A stretch of 64,000 nucleotides of DNA from Cyanobium sp. NIES-981 (lineage in GTDB: Bacteria > Cyanobacteriota > Cyanobacteriia > PCC-6307 > Cyanobiaceae). How positions within the stretch are numbered: the first letter of the stretch is position 1; each line of letters starts with the position of its first letter. Shown here in pieces: positions 47,879-56,011 of the stretch. The notes beneath the pieces were generated by a model. That model had not been told where the DNA came from. It did no database searches and saw only the letters and a program-made list of their open reading frames with translations. A program made the translations under genes and the position numbers. The DNA lies in the NCBI RefSeq assembly GCF_900088535.1, contig NZ_LT578417.1, positions 868,001-932,000 on the forward strand. The letters are read 5' to 3'.

Positions 47879-49012
47879 ATGCCTGAAGCCCTGCGCGGCT
47901 CCACCCGTCCGCTCCCCGTCCCCGCCGCTGCGCGCGGCTGGCAACCGCCGGCGCGCCCCAGGCGGCGGGCTGCCCTGGTGGCCCTGCTCGGGCTGATTCC
48001 CCTGGCCGCCTGCGCTCCCCAGGACGGCTCCGGCCTGCAGAGCCCGAAACTCAGTGGCATCACCGGCCGCGGCAAGCTGGTGTGCGGCGTGGAGGGCACC
48101 CTGCCGGGCTTCAGCTTCGTGGAGCCCGACGGCCGCTATTCCGGCCTCGATGTGGACACCTGCAAGGCGGTGGCCGCCGTGGTGCTCGGCGATCCCGAGA
48201 AGGTGGAATACCGCAACCTCAACTCCAGCGAGCGCTTCGCGGCCCTGGCCAGCGGCGAGGTGGACATGCTGGCCCGCAACACCACCGCCACCCTCAGCCG
48301 CGACGCCGCCGGCGGCAACGGCCTCAGCTTCGCCCCCACCACCTTCTATGACGGCCAGGGGGTGATGGCGCCGGTGAAGAGCGGCATCACCAGCCTCAAG
48401 GGCCTGGCCGGCAAGGCGATCTGCGTGGAGAGCGGCACCACCACCGAGCTCAACCTGGCCGATCGGATGCGCGAGATCAACGTGCCCTACACGCCGCTGA
48501 AGTTCCAGACCAGCGACCAGACCTACGCCGCCTACCTGGGCGGCCGCTGCGCCGCCGTCACCAGCGACCGCTCCCAGCTGGCCGGCAAGCGCAGCAGCTT
48601 CCCCACCCCCGACGACCACCAGCTGCTGCCGGATGTGCTCAGCAAGGAGCCGCTGTCACCGGCCACCACCAACGCCGATCCGGCCTGGGCCGATGCCCTG
48701 CGCTGGATCGTGTTCAGCCTGATGCAGGCCGAGGAGTGGGGCATCACCCAGGCCAACCTCGACAGCAAGCTGGCCGAGGCCAAGGCCAACACCAACCTGG
48801 CCGACCTGCGACGCTTCTTCGGCGTGGAGGGCGACTTCGGCCGCCAGCTCGGCCTGCCCGCCGACTTCACGGTGCGGGCGATCCGGGCCGTGGGCAACTA
48901 CGGCGAGATCTTCGAGCGCAACGTGGGCACCACCTCGCGGCTCAAGCTCGAGCGGGGCCTCAACCGGCTGTGGACCCAGGGCGGCCTGATCTACGCCCAG
49001 CCCTTCCGCTGA
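47879..49012 (+). CDS. amino-acid ABC transporter substrate-binding lipoprotein
   Basis: 377 aa, first gene of a four-gene transporter operon. After a basic N-terminus comes a lipoprotein signal with lipobox LAAC (Cys45). The SBP family 3 fold is clear: GKLVCGVEGTLPGFSFVEPD, YSGLDVDTCKAVAAVVLGD, ERFAALASGEVDMLARNTTA, LAGKAICVESGTTTELNLAD and GRCAAVTSDRSQLAG. The length and the long C-terminal extension match the AapJ/BztA type of general or acidic amino-acid transporters (NatF-like in cyanobacteria). The start is uncertain: the first ~25 residues could be non-coding. Confidence 0.9.
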   Translation: MPEALRGSTRPLPVPAAARGWQPPARPRRRAALVALLGLIPLAACAPQDGSGLQSPKLSGITGRGKLVCGVEGTLPGFSFVEPDGRYSGLDVDTCKAVAAVVLGDPEKVEYRNLNSSERFAALASGEVDMLARNTTATLSRDAAGGNGLSFAPTTFYDGQGVMAPVKSGITSLKGLAGKAICVESGTTTELNLADRMREINVPYTPLKFQTSDQTYAAYLGGRCAAVTSDRSQLAGKRSSFPTPDDHQLLPDVLSKEPLSPATTNADPAWADALRWIVFSLMQAEEWGITQANLDSKLAEAKANTNLADLRRFFGVEGDFGRQLGLPADFTVRAIRAVGNYGEIFERNVGTTSRLKLERGLNRLWTQGGLIYAQPFR

Positions 49013-50004
49013 TGGCGCTGCCCCCGCAACCGCTCCCGATCCCCTGGTGGCGGAACCGGCGCCTGCTGCCCTGGCTGCTGCAGGCGGCGGTGGCCCTGGT
49101 GGTGCTGGTGCTGATCGCCTTCCTTCTGGGCAACCTGATCCGCAACCTCACGGCGGCGGGGCTGCTGCTCACCTGGCGCTGGCTGGGCCAGCCCGCCAGC
49201 TTCGACATCAGCGAAACCACCCTTCCCTTCAACGCCGCCCTCCCCTACTGGCGGGCCCTGCTGGCCGGCCTGGCCAACACCCTGCGGGCCGTGGTGAGCG
49301 GCCTGATCGGCGCCACCGTGCTGGGCACCCTGGCGGGCATGGCCAACTTCAGCAGCAACGGGCTGCTGCGGGGCCTGGTGCGGGGCTACGTGGAGGTGGT
49401 GCGCAACATCCCCCTGCTGCTGCAGCTGGTGTTCTGGTATTTCGTGGTGTTCCTCGCGCTGCCCAACGGCGCCGCCGCCTTCCAGTTGCCGGGGCTCACC
49501 CTGGCCAAGTCCGGGCTCTACCTGGCCGGGTTCGCCCAGGGCGGCTGGACGGGGCCCACCCTGGTGAACGGGGTGTGGCAGGCCCCCCTGCGGCTGAGCG
49601 TGGAGTTCGGCGCCCTGCTGTGCGGGCTGGTGGTGTACTCGGGGGCCTACATCGCCGAGGTGGTGCGGGCCGGTATCGCCGCGGTGCCTGCGGGCCAGTG
49701 GGAAGCGGCCTCCTCCCTGGGCCTGGGCTGGCTGGCCACCGTGCGGCACGTGGTGCTGCCCCAGGCGCTGCGGGTGATCGTGCCGGGCCTCAACACCCAG
49801 TACATCTCCCTGGCCAAGAACTCCTCGCTGGCGGTGGCCGTGGGCTACCCAGACCTCTACGCCGTGGCCGAGACCACCCTCAACCAGACCGGCCGGGCGG
49901 TGGAGGTGGTGATCCTGCTGCTGGCGGCCTACCTGGTGCTGGATCTGCTGATCTCGGCGGTGATGAACGGCCTCAACCGGCTGGTGCAGATCCGGGAGCG
50001 CTGA
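49012..50004 (+). CDS. amino-acid ABC transporter permease (AapQ/NatG-like)
   Basis: 330 aa. The ATG at 49012 overlaps the binding-protein stop (TGATG). It has an N-terminal helix plus a HisMQ-type permease core, with the family's LANTLRAVVSGLIGATVLGT and the EAA-type loop AAVPAGQWEAASSLGLGWLA. A large periplasmic insertion between helices matches the AapQ subtype. It pairs with the next gene as a heterodimeric membrane channel. Confidence 0.9.
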   Translation: MALPPQPLPIPWWRNRRLLPWLLQAAVALVVLVLIAFLLGNLIRNLTAAGLLLTWRWLGQPASFDISETTLPFNAALPYWRALLAGLANTLRAVVSGLIGATVLGTLAGMANFSSNGLLRGLVRGYVEVVRNIPLLLQLVFWYFVVFLALPNGAAAFQLPGLTLAKSGLYLAGFAQGGWTGPTLVNGVWQAPLRLSVEFGALLCGLVVYSGAYIAEVVRAGIAAVPAGQWEAASSLGLGWLATVRHVVLPQALRVIVPGLNTQYISLAKNSSLAVAVGYPDLYAVAETTLNQTGRAVEVVILLLAAYLVLDLLISAVMNGLNRLVQIRER

Positions 50005-50005
50005 G

Positions 50006-51262
50006 ATGGCACCATCTTCCCCCCCATCGGCTTCCCCCCTGCGAGGGCTGGCCGGCCGGCTGCGCCGCGAGCTGTTCGCCACCCCCGTCGATGGCCTGAT
50101 CACCCTGGTGCTGCTCGGCGTGATCGGCGGCGGCCTCACGGGCCTGCTGCGCTGGGCCCTCACCCAGACCGACTGGGCCGTGATCCGGCTGAACAGCACC
50201 CTCTTCGCCGTGGGGCGCTACCCCCTGGAGCAGCAGTGGCGGCTCTGGTGGCTGCTGGCCCTGCTCAGCGCCGCGGCCGGCCTCACCTGGGGCCTGCTGC
50301 GCAGCCAGCCCCGGCCCGACCGGAGCGGCAGGCTGTGGCCGGCCGCCGACCGCTGGGCCTGCGGGCTGATCGCCGGCCTGGCCCTCTGGACCCCCTGGGC
50401 CCTGCAGCTCTCCGCCGCCATCAGCCTGCGCTGGGCGGGCCTGGCCGCCCTGCTGCTGGCCCTGCGCTGGCTGAGCGGGCGGCTGGGGCAGGGGCTGAGT
50501 CAGCGCCAGGGTTCCCGGGCCCTGCGCAGCCTGGCCCTGCTCTGGCCGGCCCTTTACCTGATCGGCATGGTGCTGATCAGCGGCGGCCTCGGCCTGGGGG
50601 CGGTGCCGAGCGCCGAGTGGGGCGGGCTGCTGCTCACCCTGCTGCAGGCCAGCTTCGCGATCCTGCTCTGCTTTCCCCTGGGCGTGCTGCTGGCCCTGGG
50701 GCGGCGCAGCAACCTGCCCCTGCTGCGCTGGGGCTCGGTGCTCTACATCGAGTTCGTGCGCGGGGCGCCGCTGATCACCCTGCTCTTTCTGGGGCAGAAC
50801 ATCCTCGGCTTCCTGCTGCCGGGAGGGCTCGCCCCCGAGCGGGTGTGGCGCGCCGCCTGGGTGCTCACCTTCTTCGCCGCCGCCTACCTGGCCGAGGCGG
50901 TGCGCTCCGGCCTGGCGGCCGTGCCCAAGGGGCAGCACGAGGCCGCCCGCTCCCTCGGACTCGGCCCCCGGCAGACCCTGCAGCACGTGGTGCTGCCCCA
51001 GGCCCTGCGGGTGGCCCTGCCGGTGATGGTGAGCCAGTTCATCTCCCTGCTGCAGGACACCACCCTGCTGTCGCTGATCGGGCTGCTCGAGCTGCTCGGC
51101 ACCGCCCGGGCCGTGATGGCCAACCCGGCCTTCCTGGGCGACTACGGCGAGGTGTACCTCACCCTGGCGGTGCTGTTCTGGGGCTGCTGCACCGCCCTGG
51201 GCCTGGGCAGCCGCGCCCTCGAACACCGCCTCGATCCCCGTCACACCGCCTCCACCCGATGA
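50006..51262 (+). CDS. amino-acid ABC transporter permease (AapM/NatH-like)
   Basis: 418 aa, starting 1 bp after the previous stop. It is the longer permease of the pair: helices in the N-terminal 180 residues followed by the HisMQ core (LLTLLQASFAILLCFPLGVL, the EAA loop AAVPKGQHEAARSLGLGPRQ and LPQALRVALPVMVSQFISLL). The length and topology match AapM. It overlaps the ATPase gene by 4 bp (ATGA). Confidence 0.9.
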   Translation: MAPSSPPSASPLRGLAGRLRRELFATPVDGLITLVLLGVIGGGLTGLLRWALTQTDWAVIRLNSTLFAVGRYPLEQQWRLWWLLALLSAAAGLTWGLLRSQPRPDRSGRLWPAADRWACGLIAGLALWTPWALQLSAAISLRWAGLAALLLALRWLSGRLGQGLSQRQGSRALRSLALLWPALYLIGMVLISGGLGLGAVPSAEWGGLLLTLLQASFAILLCFPLGVLLALGRRSNLPLLRWGSVLYIEFVRGAPLITLLFLGQNILGFLLPGGLAPERVWRAAWVLTFFAAAYLAEAVRSGLAAVPKGQHEAARSLGLGPRQTLQHVVLPQALRVALPVMVSQFISLLQDTTLLSLIGLLELLGTARAVMANPAFLGDYGEVYLTLAVLFWGCCTALGLGSRALEHRLDPRHTASTR

Positions 51263-52020
51263 CCACCCCCTCTTCTGCCGGGCCCACCGGCCCGATCCTG
51301 CAGGCCGAGGCCGTGCACAAGTGGTACCCCAACGGCTTCCAGGCCCTCAAGGGGGCCAGCCTCACGGTGGAGCGGGGGGAGGTGGTGGTGATCATGGGGC
51401 CGTCGGGCTCGGGCAAGAGCACCTTCATCCGCACCTTCAACGCCCTGGAGGACTTCCAGCAGGGCAGCATCCACATCGACGGCCGCCCCCTCTCGGCCGA
51501 TCTGCGCGACATCGACGCGATCCGCCGCGAGGTGGGGATGGTGTTCCAGCAGTTCAACCTCTTTCCGCACCTCACCGTGCTGGAGAACCTCACCCTGGCG
51601 CCGGTGCTGGTGCGCCGCCGCAGCCGGGCCGAGGCGGAGCGGCGGGCGCGGGAGCTGCTGGAGCGGGTGGGCATCGCCGAGCAGGCCGGCAAGTTTCCCG
51701 GCCAGCTCTCCGGCGGCCAGCAGCAGCGGGTGGCCATCGCCCGCTCGCTGTGCATGGATCCCCAGCTGATGCTGTTCGATGAGCCCACCAGCGCCCTCGA
51801 CCCCGAGATGGTGCGGGAGGTGCTGGAGGTGATGCAGGCCCTGGCGGCCGACGGCATGACCATGGTGGTGGTGACCCACGAGGTGCGGTTCGCCCAGCAG
51901 GTGGCCCACCGGGTGGTGCTGATGGACGCGGGTGAGGTGGTGGAGGTGGCGCCGCCGCAGCAGTTCTTCTCGAACCCCAGCCACCAGCGCACCCGGCGCT
52001 TCCTCGACCAGATCCTCTGA
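51259..52020 (+). CDS. amino-acid ABC transporter ATPase (AapP/BgtA/GlnQ-like)
   Basis: 253 aa. Walker A GPSGSGKST at residues 47-55, Q-loop VFQQFNLFPH, ABC signature LSGGQQQR, Walker B LMLFDEPTSALD and the switch His in VVVTHEVRF are all intact. It energises the preceding permease pair. The operon order (binding protein, two permeases, ATPase) is that of polar/acidic amino-acid transporters. Confidence 0.95.
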   Translation: MTTPSSAGPTGPILQAEAVHKWYPNGFQALKGASLTVERGEVVVIMGPSGSGKSTFIRTFNALEDFQQGSIHIDGRPLSADLRDIDAIRREVGMVFQQFNLFPHLTVLENLTLAPVLVRRRSRAEAERRARELLERVGIAEQAGKFPGQLSGGQQQRVAIARSLCMDPQLMLFDEPTSALDPEMVREVLEVMQALAADGMTMVVVTHEVRFAQQVAHRVVLMDAGEVVEVAPPQQFFSNPSHQRTRRFLDQIL

Positions 52021-52030
52021 GGACAGCGGC

Positions 52031-52747
52031 ATGGCCCAACGGCATCCCCGGGCGCGGCGCCACCACAGCGAGCACCACCGCTCCGACCGGGTGGGCTGGA
52101 TGCGGGCGATGGTGCTCGGCGCCAACGACGGCACGATCTCCGTGGCCAGCCTGGTGGTGGGCATCGCCGCCGCCGGCGCCGGCCGCAGCGAGATCCTGCT
52201 TTCGGGGGTGGCCGCCACCGTGGCAGGGGCCCTGTCGATGGCCGCCGGCGAGTACGTGTCGGTGCAGTCGCAGGCCGACACCGAACAGGCCGACCTGGCC
52301 CGCGAGCGGACCGAGCTCCGCGAAGATCCGGCCGGGGAGCTGGCCGAGCTCACCGAGATCTACGTGCAGCGGGGCCTCGATCGCGAACTGGCGCTCCGGG
52401 TGGCGACCCAGCTGAGCCAGCACGACCCCCTGGGCGCCCACGCCCGCGACGAACTCGGGCTCACCGAGACCCTGCGGGCCCGGCCGGTGCAGGCGGCCCT
52501 CTCCTCCGCCGCCAGCTTCATCCTGGGCTCCCTGGTGCCGATCCTGGCGATCCTGCTGGCCCCGGCGGCGCGGATCGCCGCCGCCACCACCCTCACGGCC
52601 CTGCTGGCGCTGGCGGGGCTGGGGGCCCTGGCCGCCTGGGCCGGCGGGGCGCCGCTGCGGCAGGGAGCCCTGCGGATGGTGGTGTGGGGAGCCCTGGCCA
52701 TGGGCCTCACCGCGGCCGTGGGGCGGCTGTTCGGCACGGCGGTGTGA
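52031..52747 (+). CDS. VIT/CCC1-family iron/manganese transporter
   Basis: 238 aa from the ATG at 52031. The family start is clear: HHRSDRVGWMRAMVLGANDG, then TISVASLVVGIAAAGAGRSE. Helix 2 has VAGALSMAAGEYVSVQSQAD, followed by the acidic cytosolic helices (RTELREDPAGELAELTEIYV) that bind metal. Three further membrane helices complete the fold. It moves Fe2+ or Mn2+ out of the cytosol. It follows the ABC operon after 10 bp but is functionally separate; manganese handling could matter to the nearby PSII gene, which is speculation. Confidence 0.9.
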   Translation: MAQRHPRARRHHSEHHRSDRVGWMRAMVLGANDGTISVASLVVGIAAAGAGRSEILLSGVAATVAGALSMAAGEYVSVQSQADTEQADLARERTELREDPAGELAELTEIYVQRGLDRELALRVATQLSQHDPLGAHARDELGLTETLRARPVQAALSSAASFILGSLVPILAILLAPAARIAAATTLTALLALAGLGALAAWAGGAPLRQGALRMVVWGALAMGLTAAVGRLFGTAV

Positions 52748-52748
52748 A

Positions 52749-52765
52749 GAGGGCTGTTCGCCCTC
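52749..52765. terminator. bidirectional hairpin between VIT-family gene and sqr
   Basis: GAGGGC, loop TGTTC, GCCCTC between two convergent stops. A 6-bp perfect stem without a T-tract. Confidence 0.4.
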
Positions 52766-54053
52766 AAGGGCGCTGGCTCCGCTGCCAGCGCATCAGACCC
52801 AGCCGACGAGCGATCCCCTCCAGAGGCTTCAGGTAGGCGGCTTCGTGGGGCTGGCCGGTGAGCATGCGGTTCCAGTAGATCCAGGGGAAGCCGAAGCGCT
52901 CCAGCAGCCAGGTGAACCATCGCTCCTTCACCGGATTCACCAGAAAGCTGCTCACCGGCTGCTGGCGGTAATCGAACTCCAGCAACATCACCGAGTGGTC
53001 GCTGGTGATCAGGGGACAGGCGCTGTAGCCGTCGTAGGCGGACTCCGGGGAGCGGCCTTCGAGCACGGCCACCACATTGGCCGCCACCACAGGAGCCTGC
53101 TGGCGCACCGCCGCGGCCGTTTTGGCGGTCGGGAAGGAGCCCACATCGCCGATGGCGAACACATTGCCGTAACGGCGATGCTGGGCGGTGCGGGGATCCA
53201 CGGCCACCCAGCCTTCCCCGGGGTTCACGGCCAGGGGGCTGCGGGCCACCACCGCCGGCGCTGCCATCGGCGGCACCACATGCAACAGGTCAAATGGAAG
53301 GACGGCCTCCCGCGAGACCTTCCCCGGCTCCTTGACGCAGAACGTGGCGGTACGCTCCGCTCCGTTCACAGCCACAAGATCGTGGTGGTAACGCACCTCC
53401 TCGCCACGCTCGGCGGCGATGGCCACCATCCGTTCGCTGTAGGCCGCCACGGGGAAGAGGGCCGGCTGAGCTGTGCAGAAGAGCAGCCGTGACCGGACCC
53501 CTACGCCACTTCGCGCCTTGAACTGCTGATCCGCGAGGTGCATGATCTTCTGAGGCGCCCCACCGCACTTGATGGCCGTGGCGGGGTGGGTGAAGATCGC
53601 CGTTCCGCCCTTGAAGCTCTCCAGGACGCGGCGGGTGTGGGCCGCCAGGTCGCGGCGGTAGATGCTGGTCACACTGTGGCGGCCGAGGCTCTCGGCCAGG
53701 CCCGGCACCGCACTCCACTGGAGTTCGAGGCCCAGGGCCACCACCAGAACGTCGTAGCCCACGCACTGGCCATCAGCGAGCCGCACCCGGTTCTGATCCG
53801 GTTCGAACGCGGCCACGGCGGCCTGGATCCAGCGAACGCCCTCGGGGATCACCTCGCCCTCGGGCCGCCGGGTACTGGCGACATCCACGAAGCCACCGGC
53901 CACCAGCACCCAGCCAGACTGGTAGTCGTGGAAGGGCGACGGTTCGATCACCGCCACCTCAAGGTCGGGCCGCAGCCGCCGCAGCCAGCTGGCCAGGGTG
54001 ATGCCGCCGGTACCCCCGCCGGCGATCAGCACCCGGGCATGGAGCTCAGCCAC
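52764..54053 (-). CDS. sqr: sulfide:quinone oxidoreductase, type II (two-cysteine, SQRDL-like)
   Basis: 429 aa flavoprotein: Rossmann motif VLIAGGGTGGITLASWLRRL at the N-terminus, IEPSPFHDYQSGWVLVAGGF, and the second nucleotide site with AIGDVGSFPTAKTAAAVRQQ. Two family cysteines are visible, Cys163 in AIKCGGAPQK and Cys346 in SACPLITSD. Their 183-residue spacing is like that of type II enzymes, which pass sulfur to thiol acceptors as persulfide. It would feed H2S electrons to plastoquinone. It overlaps the haem-protein gene by 8 bp, and the product persulfide is the substrate of the dioxygenase at 46118-47263. Confidence 0.88.
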   Translation of the reverse strand: MAELHARVLIAGGGTGGITLASWLRRLRPDLEVAVIEPSPFHDYQSGWVLVAGGFVDVASTRRPEGEVIPEGVRWIQAAVAAFEPDQNRVRLADGQCVGYDVLVVALGLELQWSAVPGLAESLGRHSVTSIYRRDLAAHTRRVLESFKGGTAIFTHPATAIKCGGAPQKIMHLADQQFKARSGVGVRSRLLFCTAQPALFPVAAYSERMVAIAAERGEEVRYHHDLVAVNGAERTATFCVKEPGKVSREAVLPFDLLHVVPPMAAPAVVARSPLAVNPGEGWVAVDPRTAQHRRYGNVFAIGDVGSFPTAKTAAAVRQQAPVVAANVVAVLEGRSPESAYDGYSACPLITSDHSVMLLEFDYRQQPVSSFLVNPVKERWFTWLLERFGFPWIYWNRMLTGQPHEAAYLKPLEGIARRLGLMRWQRSQRP

Positions 54054-54696
54054 CGGTGGCGGACTCCAGGGCCTCGGCCACCTCCGGAATGAACACGGCG
54101 TACATGCCGCGCAGATCCCCCGGCTTGAAGTCGAAGGCCCGGTCCTGGGGGTAGCGCTCCTTCACGAAGGCCGGCCGGCTGTCCTTGCTGCCGTGGCAGG
54201 CCAGGCAGCTGGGCTGCACAGCGATGCGGCGGTAGTAGCTCACCCCGGCGGGCTGGCCTTCGGCGCTGGGTTGCCACAGGCCCTGGATCTGGGGATGGCG
54301 GGAGAACAGATCGATCACCTCCCGCTCCTGGGCGTTGGCGGGGGCATGGTCGGGATTGCGGTACTTGGTGGCCACCTGGCGCACGGTCCAGCCGTTCTCC
54401 TTGCCGATGGCAGCGGCGCGGCGGCCCACCGGCATGCACACCTCCTTCATGGTGTCCAGGGTGGGCTCCTCGGTGCTGCCCTCGAGCGTGGCGGCCAGGC
54501 CGATGCGCAGCCGGTCGAGCTGCTCCATCTGGTCCACGGCCCTGGCGAGCACCTCAGGGTTCACCGGGGCTTCCGCCGGCACCGCCTGGGCGGCGGAGGG
54601 AGCCAGGCAGAACAGAAAGGCTCCCAGCAGGGCGAGGGCGGCGGAGGTGGCCATCAGCGGCCCCACCCTCCGCAGGGTGGACAGCACGGGGTTCAT
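54046..54696 (-). CDS. Tll0287-like (DUF3365) secreted c-type haem protein
   Basis: 216 aa from the ATG at 54696. A signal peptide (LALLGAFLFCLAPSAAQA) directs export. The Tll0287-like domain contains VCMPVGRRAAAIGKENGWTV, PDHAPANAQEREVID and the haem c site C164-L-A-C167-H168 in QPSCLACHGSKDSRPAF. The family folds like a PAS sensor with a bound haem c and occurs in thylakoid lumen or periplasm. Placed between psbA and sqr, it could sense redox state or sulfide/oxygen, or carry electrons; both are inference. It overlaps the sqr start by 8 bp, so the two are cotranscribed. Confidence 0.87.
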   Translation of the reverse strand: MNPVLSTLRRVGPLMATSAALALLGAFLFCLAPSAAQAVPAEAPVNPEVLARAVDQMEQLDRLRIGLAATLEGSTEEPTLDTMKEVCMPVGRRAAAIGKENGWTVRQVATKYRNPDHAPANAQEREVIDLFSRHPQIQGLWQPSAEGQPAGVSYYRRIAVQPSCLACHGSKDSRPAFVKERYPQDRAFDFKPGDLRGMYAVFIPEVAEALESATGG

Positions 54697-54734
54697 GGCG
54701 AGGGCAGTGGGGGAGTTGGCGGGGAAAGGGAGAA

Positions 54735-54756
54735 AGGCCCGGCGGGATCCGGGCCT
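54735..54756 (-). terminator. psbA terminator
   Basis: On the minus strand AGGCCCGG, loop ATCCCG, CCGGGCCT, then TTCTCCCTTT. An 8-bp GC stem with a pyrimidine-rich tail, 38 bp after the psbA stop and 39 bp before the haem-protein ATG. Downstream genes therefore need read-through or their own promoter. Confidence 0.7.
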
Positions 54757-54793
54757 GGGAGCGAGCTTCGGCTGGGTGGGGGTCAAAGTCCCA

Positions 54794-55873
54794 CTAACCG
54801 ATCGCCGGGGCCGTGAACGGCACCGGAGCTGTTTCCACCAGGGCCAGATCGAGCGGGAAGTTGTGCACATTGCGCTCGTGCATCGCCTCGATGCCCAGGC
54901 CGGCCCGGTTGAGCACGTCGGCCCAGGTGTCCACCACATGGCCCTGGTTGTCGAGCACCGAGTGGTTGAAGTTGAGGCCGTTGAGGTTGAAGGAGAAGCT
55001 GGCCACCGCCAGGGCGGCGAACCAGATGCCCACCACCGGCCAGGCGGCCAGGAGGAAGTGCAGGCTGCGGCTGTTGTTGAAGCTGGCGTACTGGAAGATG
55101 AGCCGGCCGAAATAGCCATGGGCGGCCACGATGTTGTAGGTCTCCTCCTCCTGGCCGAACTTGTAGCCCCGGTTCTGGCTCTCGGTTTCGGTGGTCTCGC
55201 GCACCAGGGAGCTGGTGACCAGGGAGCCGTGCATGGCGGAGAACAGGGCCCCGCCGAACACCCCGGCCACGCCCAGCATGTGGAAGGGATGCATCAGCAC
55301 GTTGTGCTCGGCCTGCAGCACCAGCATGAAATTGAAGGTGCCGGAGATGCCGAGGGGCATCGCATCCGAGAAGGAGCCCTGGCCGACGGCATACACCAGC
55401 AGCACGGCCGTGGCCGCAGCCACGGGCGCCGAGTAGGCCACGGCGATCCAGGGACGCATGCCGAGCCGGTAGCTCAGCTCCCATTCCCGGCCCATCCAGC
55501 AGAAGATGCCGATCAGGAAATGGAACACGATCAGCTGGTAGGGGCCGCCGTTGTACAGCCACTCCGAAAGGCTGGTGGCTTCCCAGATCGGATAGAAGTG
55601 CAGACCGATGGCATTCGTGGTGGGCACCACCGCCGCGGTGATGATGTTGTTACCGCTCAGCAGCGAGCCGGCCACGGGTTCACGGATGCCGTCGATGTCG
55701 ACCGGGGGAGCGGCGATGAAGGCGATCACGAAGCAGAGCGCCGCCACCAGCAGGGTGGGGATCATCAGAACGCCGAACCAACCGATGTAGAGGCGGTTGT
55801 CGGTGCTGGTGATCCAGTCCTTGAAGGCTGTCCAGGGTTGGCGCCGCGGGGGCGCCAGAGGAGTTGTGGTCAT
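54794..55873 (-). CDS. psbA: photosystem II D1 protein, low-oxygen D1' type
   Basis: 359 aa from the ATG at 55873, colinear with canonical D1 to residue 344. It carries all three D1' markers: Ala80 (usually Gly), Leu158 (Phe) and Ala286 (Thr). All oxygen-evolving-cluster ligands are kept: D170, E189, H332, E333, H337, D342 and the processed C-terminus A344. Also kept are TyrZ (Y161), H190, H198, H215, H252, S264 and H272. E130 is the high-light form. Further unusual residues are S73 (usually Tyr), W126 (Tyr), A144 (Cys), A162 (Pro), L186 (Phe) and R235 (Tyr). So it is a functional-type but divergent D1, not a rogue/sentinel or ChlF form. D1' genes are induced under microaerobic conditions in other cyanobacteria; here it lies next to sqr. 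Confidence 0.95.
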   Translation of the reverse strand: MTTTPLAPPRRQPWTAFKDWITSTDNRLYIGWFGVLMIPTLLVAALCFVIAFIAAPPVDIDGIREPVAGSLLSGNNIITAAVVPTTNAIGLHFYPIWEATSLSEWLYNGGPYQLIVFHFLIGIFCWMGREWELSYRLGMRPWIAVAYSAPVAAATAVLLVYAVGQGSFSDAMPLGISGTFNFMLVLQAEHNVLMHPFHMLGVAGVFGGALFSAMHGSLVTSSLVRETTETESQNRGYKFGQEEETYNIVAAHGYFGRLIFQYASFNNSRSLHFLLAAWPVVGIWFAALAVASFSFNLNGLNFNHSVLDNQGHVVDTWADVLNRAGLGIEAMHERNVHNFPLDLALVETAPVPFTAPAIG

Positions 55874-56011
55874 CGGATTCACAGGGAAGTGGATCGGGAG
55901 GCCCTGCCGCGGGGACCGGAGCCACGGGTGGGCGCCGTGGGGTGGGCGTCCCGAGGAAACGCCTCCGTCCATAACGCTAGCGTTTTACGCGTCTATGACG
56001 CATCGGCTGCT
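55874..56011. promoter_or_regulatory. psbA control region with palindrome and CATAG sites
   Basis: 138 bp between psbA and a divergent secreted-protein gene. A perfect 12-bp palindrome AACGCTAGCGTT lies at 55973-55984 and ACGCGT at 55987-55992. CTATGACG follows at 55993-56000, an exact match to 47283-47290 in the ArsR/persulfide dioxygenase control region, and a further CTATG at 56010-56014 overlaps the divergent start. These are candidate operators for a shared redox or sulfide regulator. No clear -10/-35 was assigned. Confidence 0.5.

Noticed and set aside
54794..55873. Sentinel/rogue D1 or chlorophyll f synthase
   Set aside because: All Mn4CaO5 ligands (D170, E189, H332, E333, H337, D342, A344) are present, which those forms lack.
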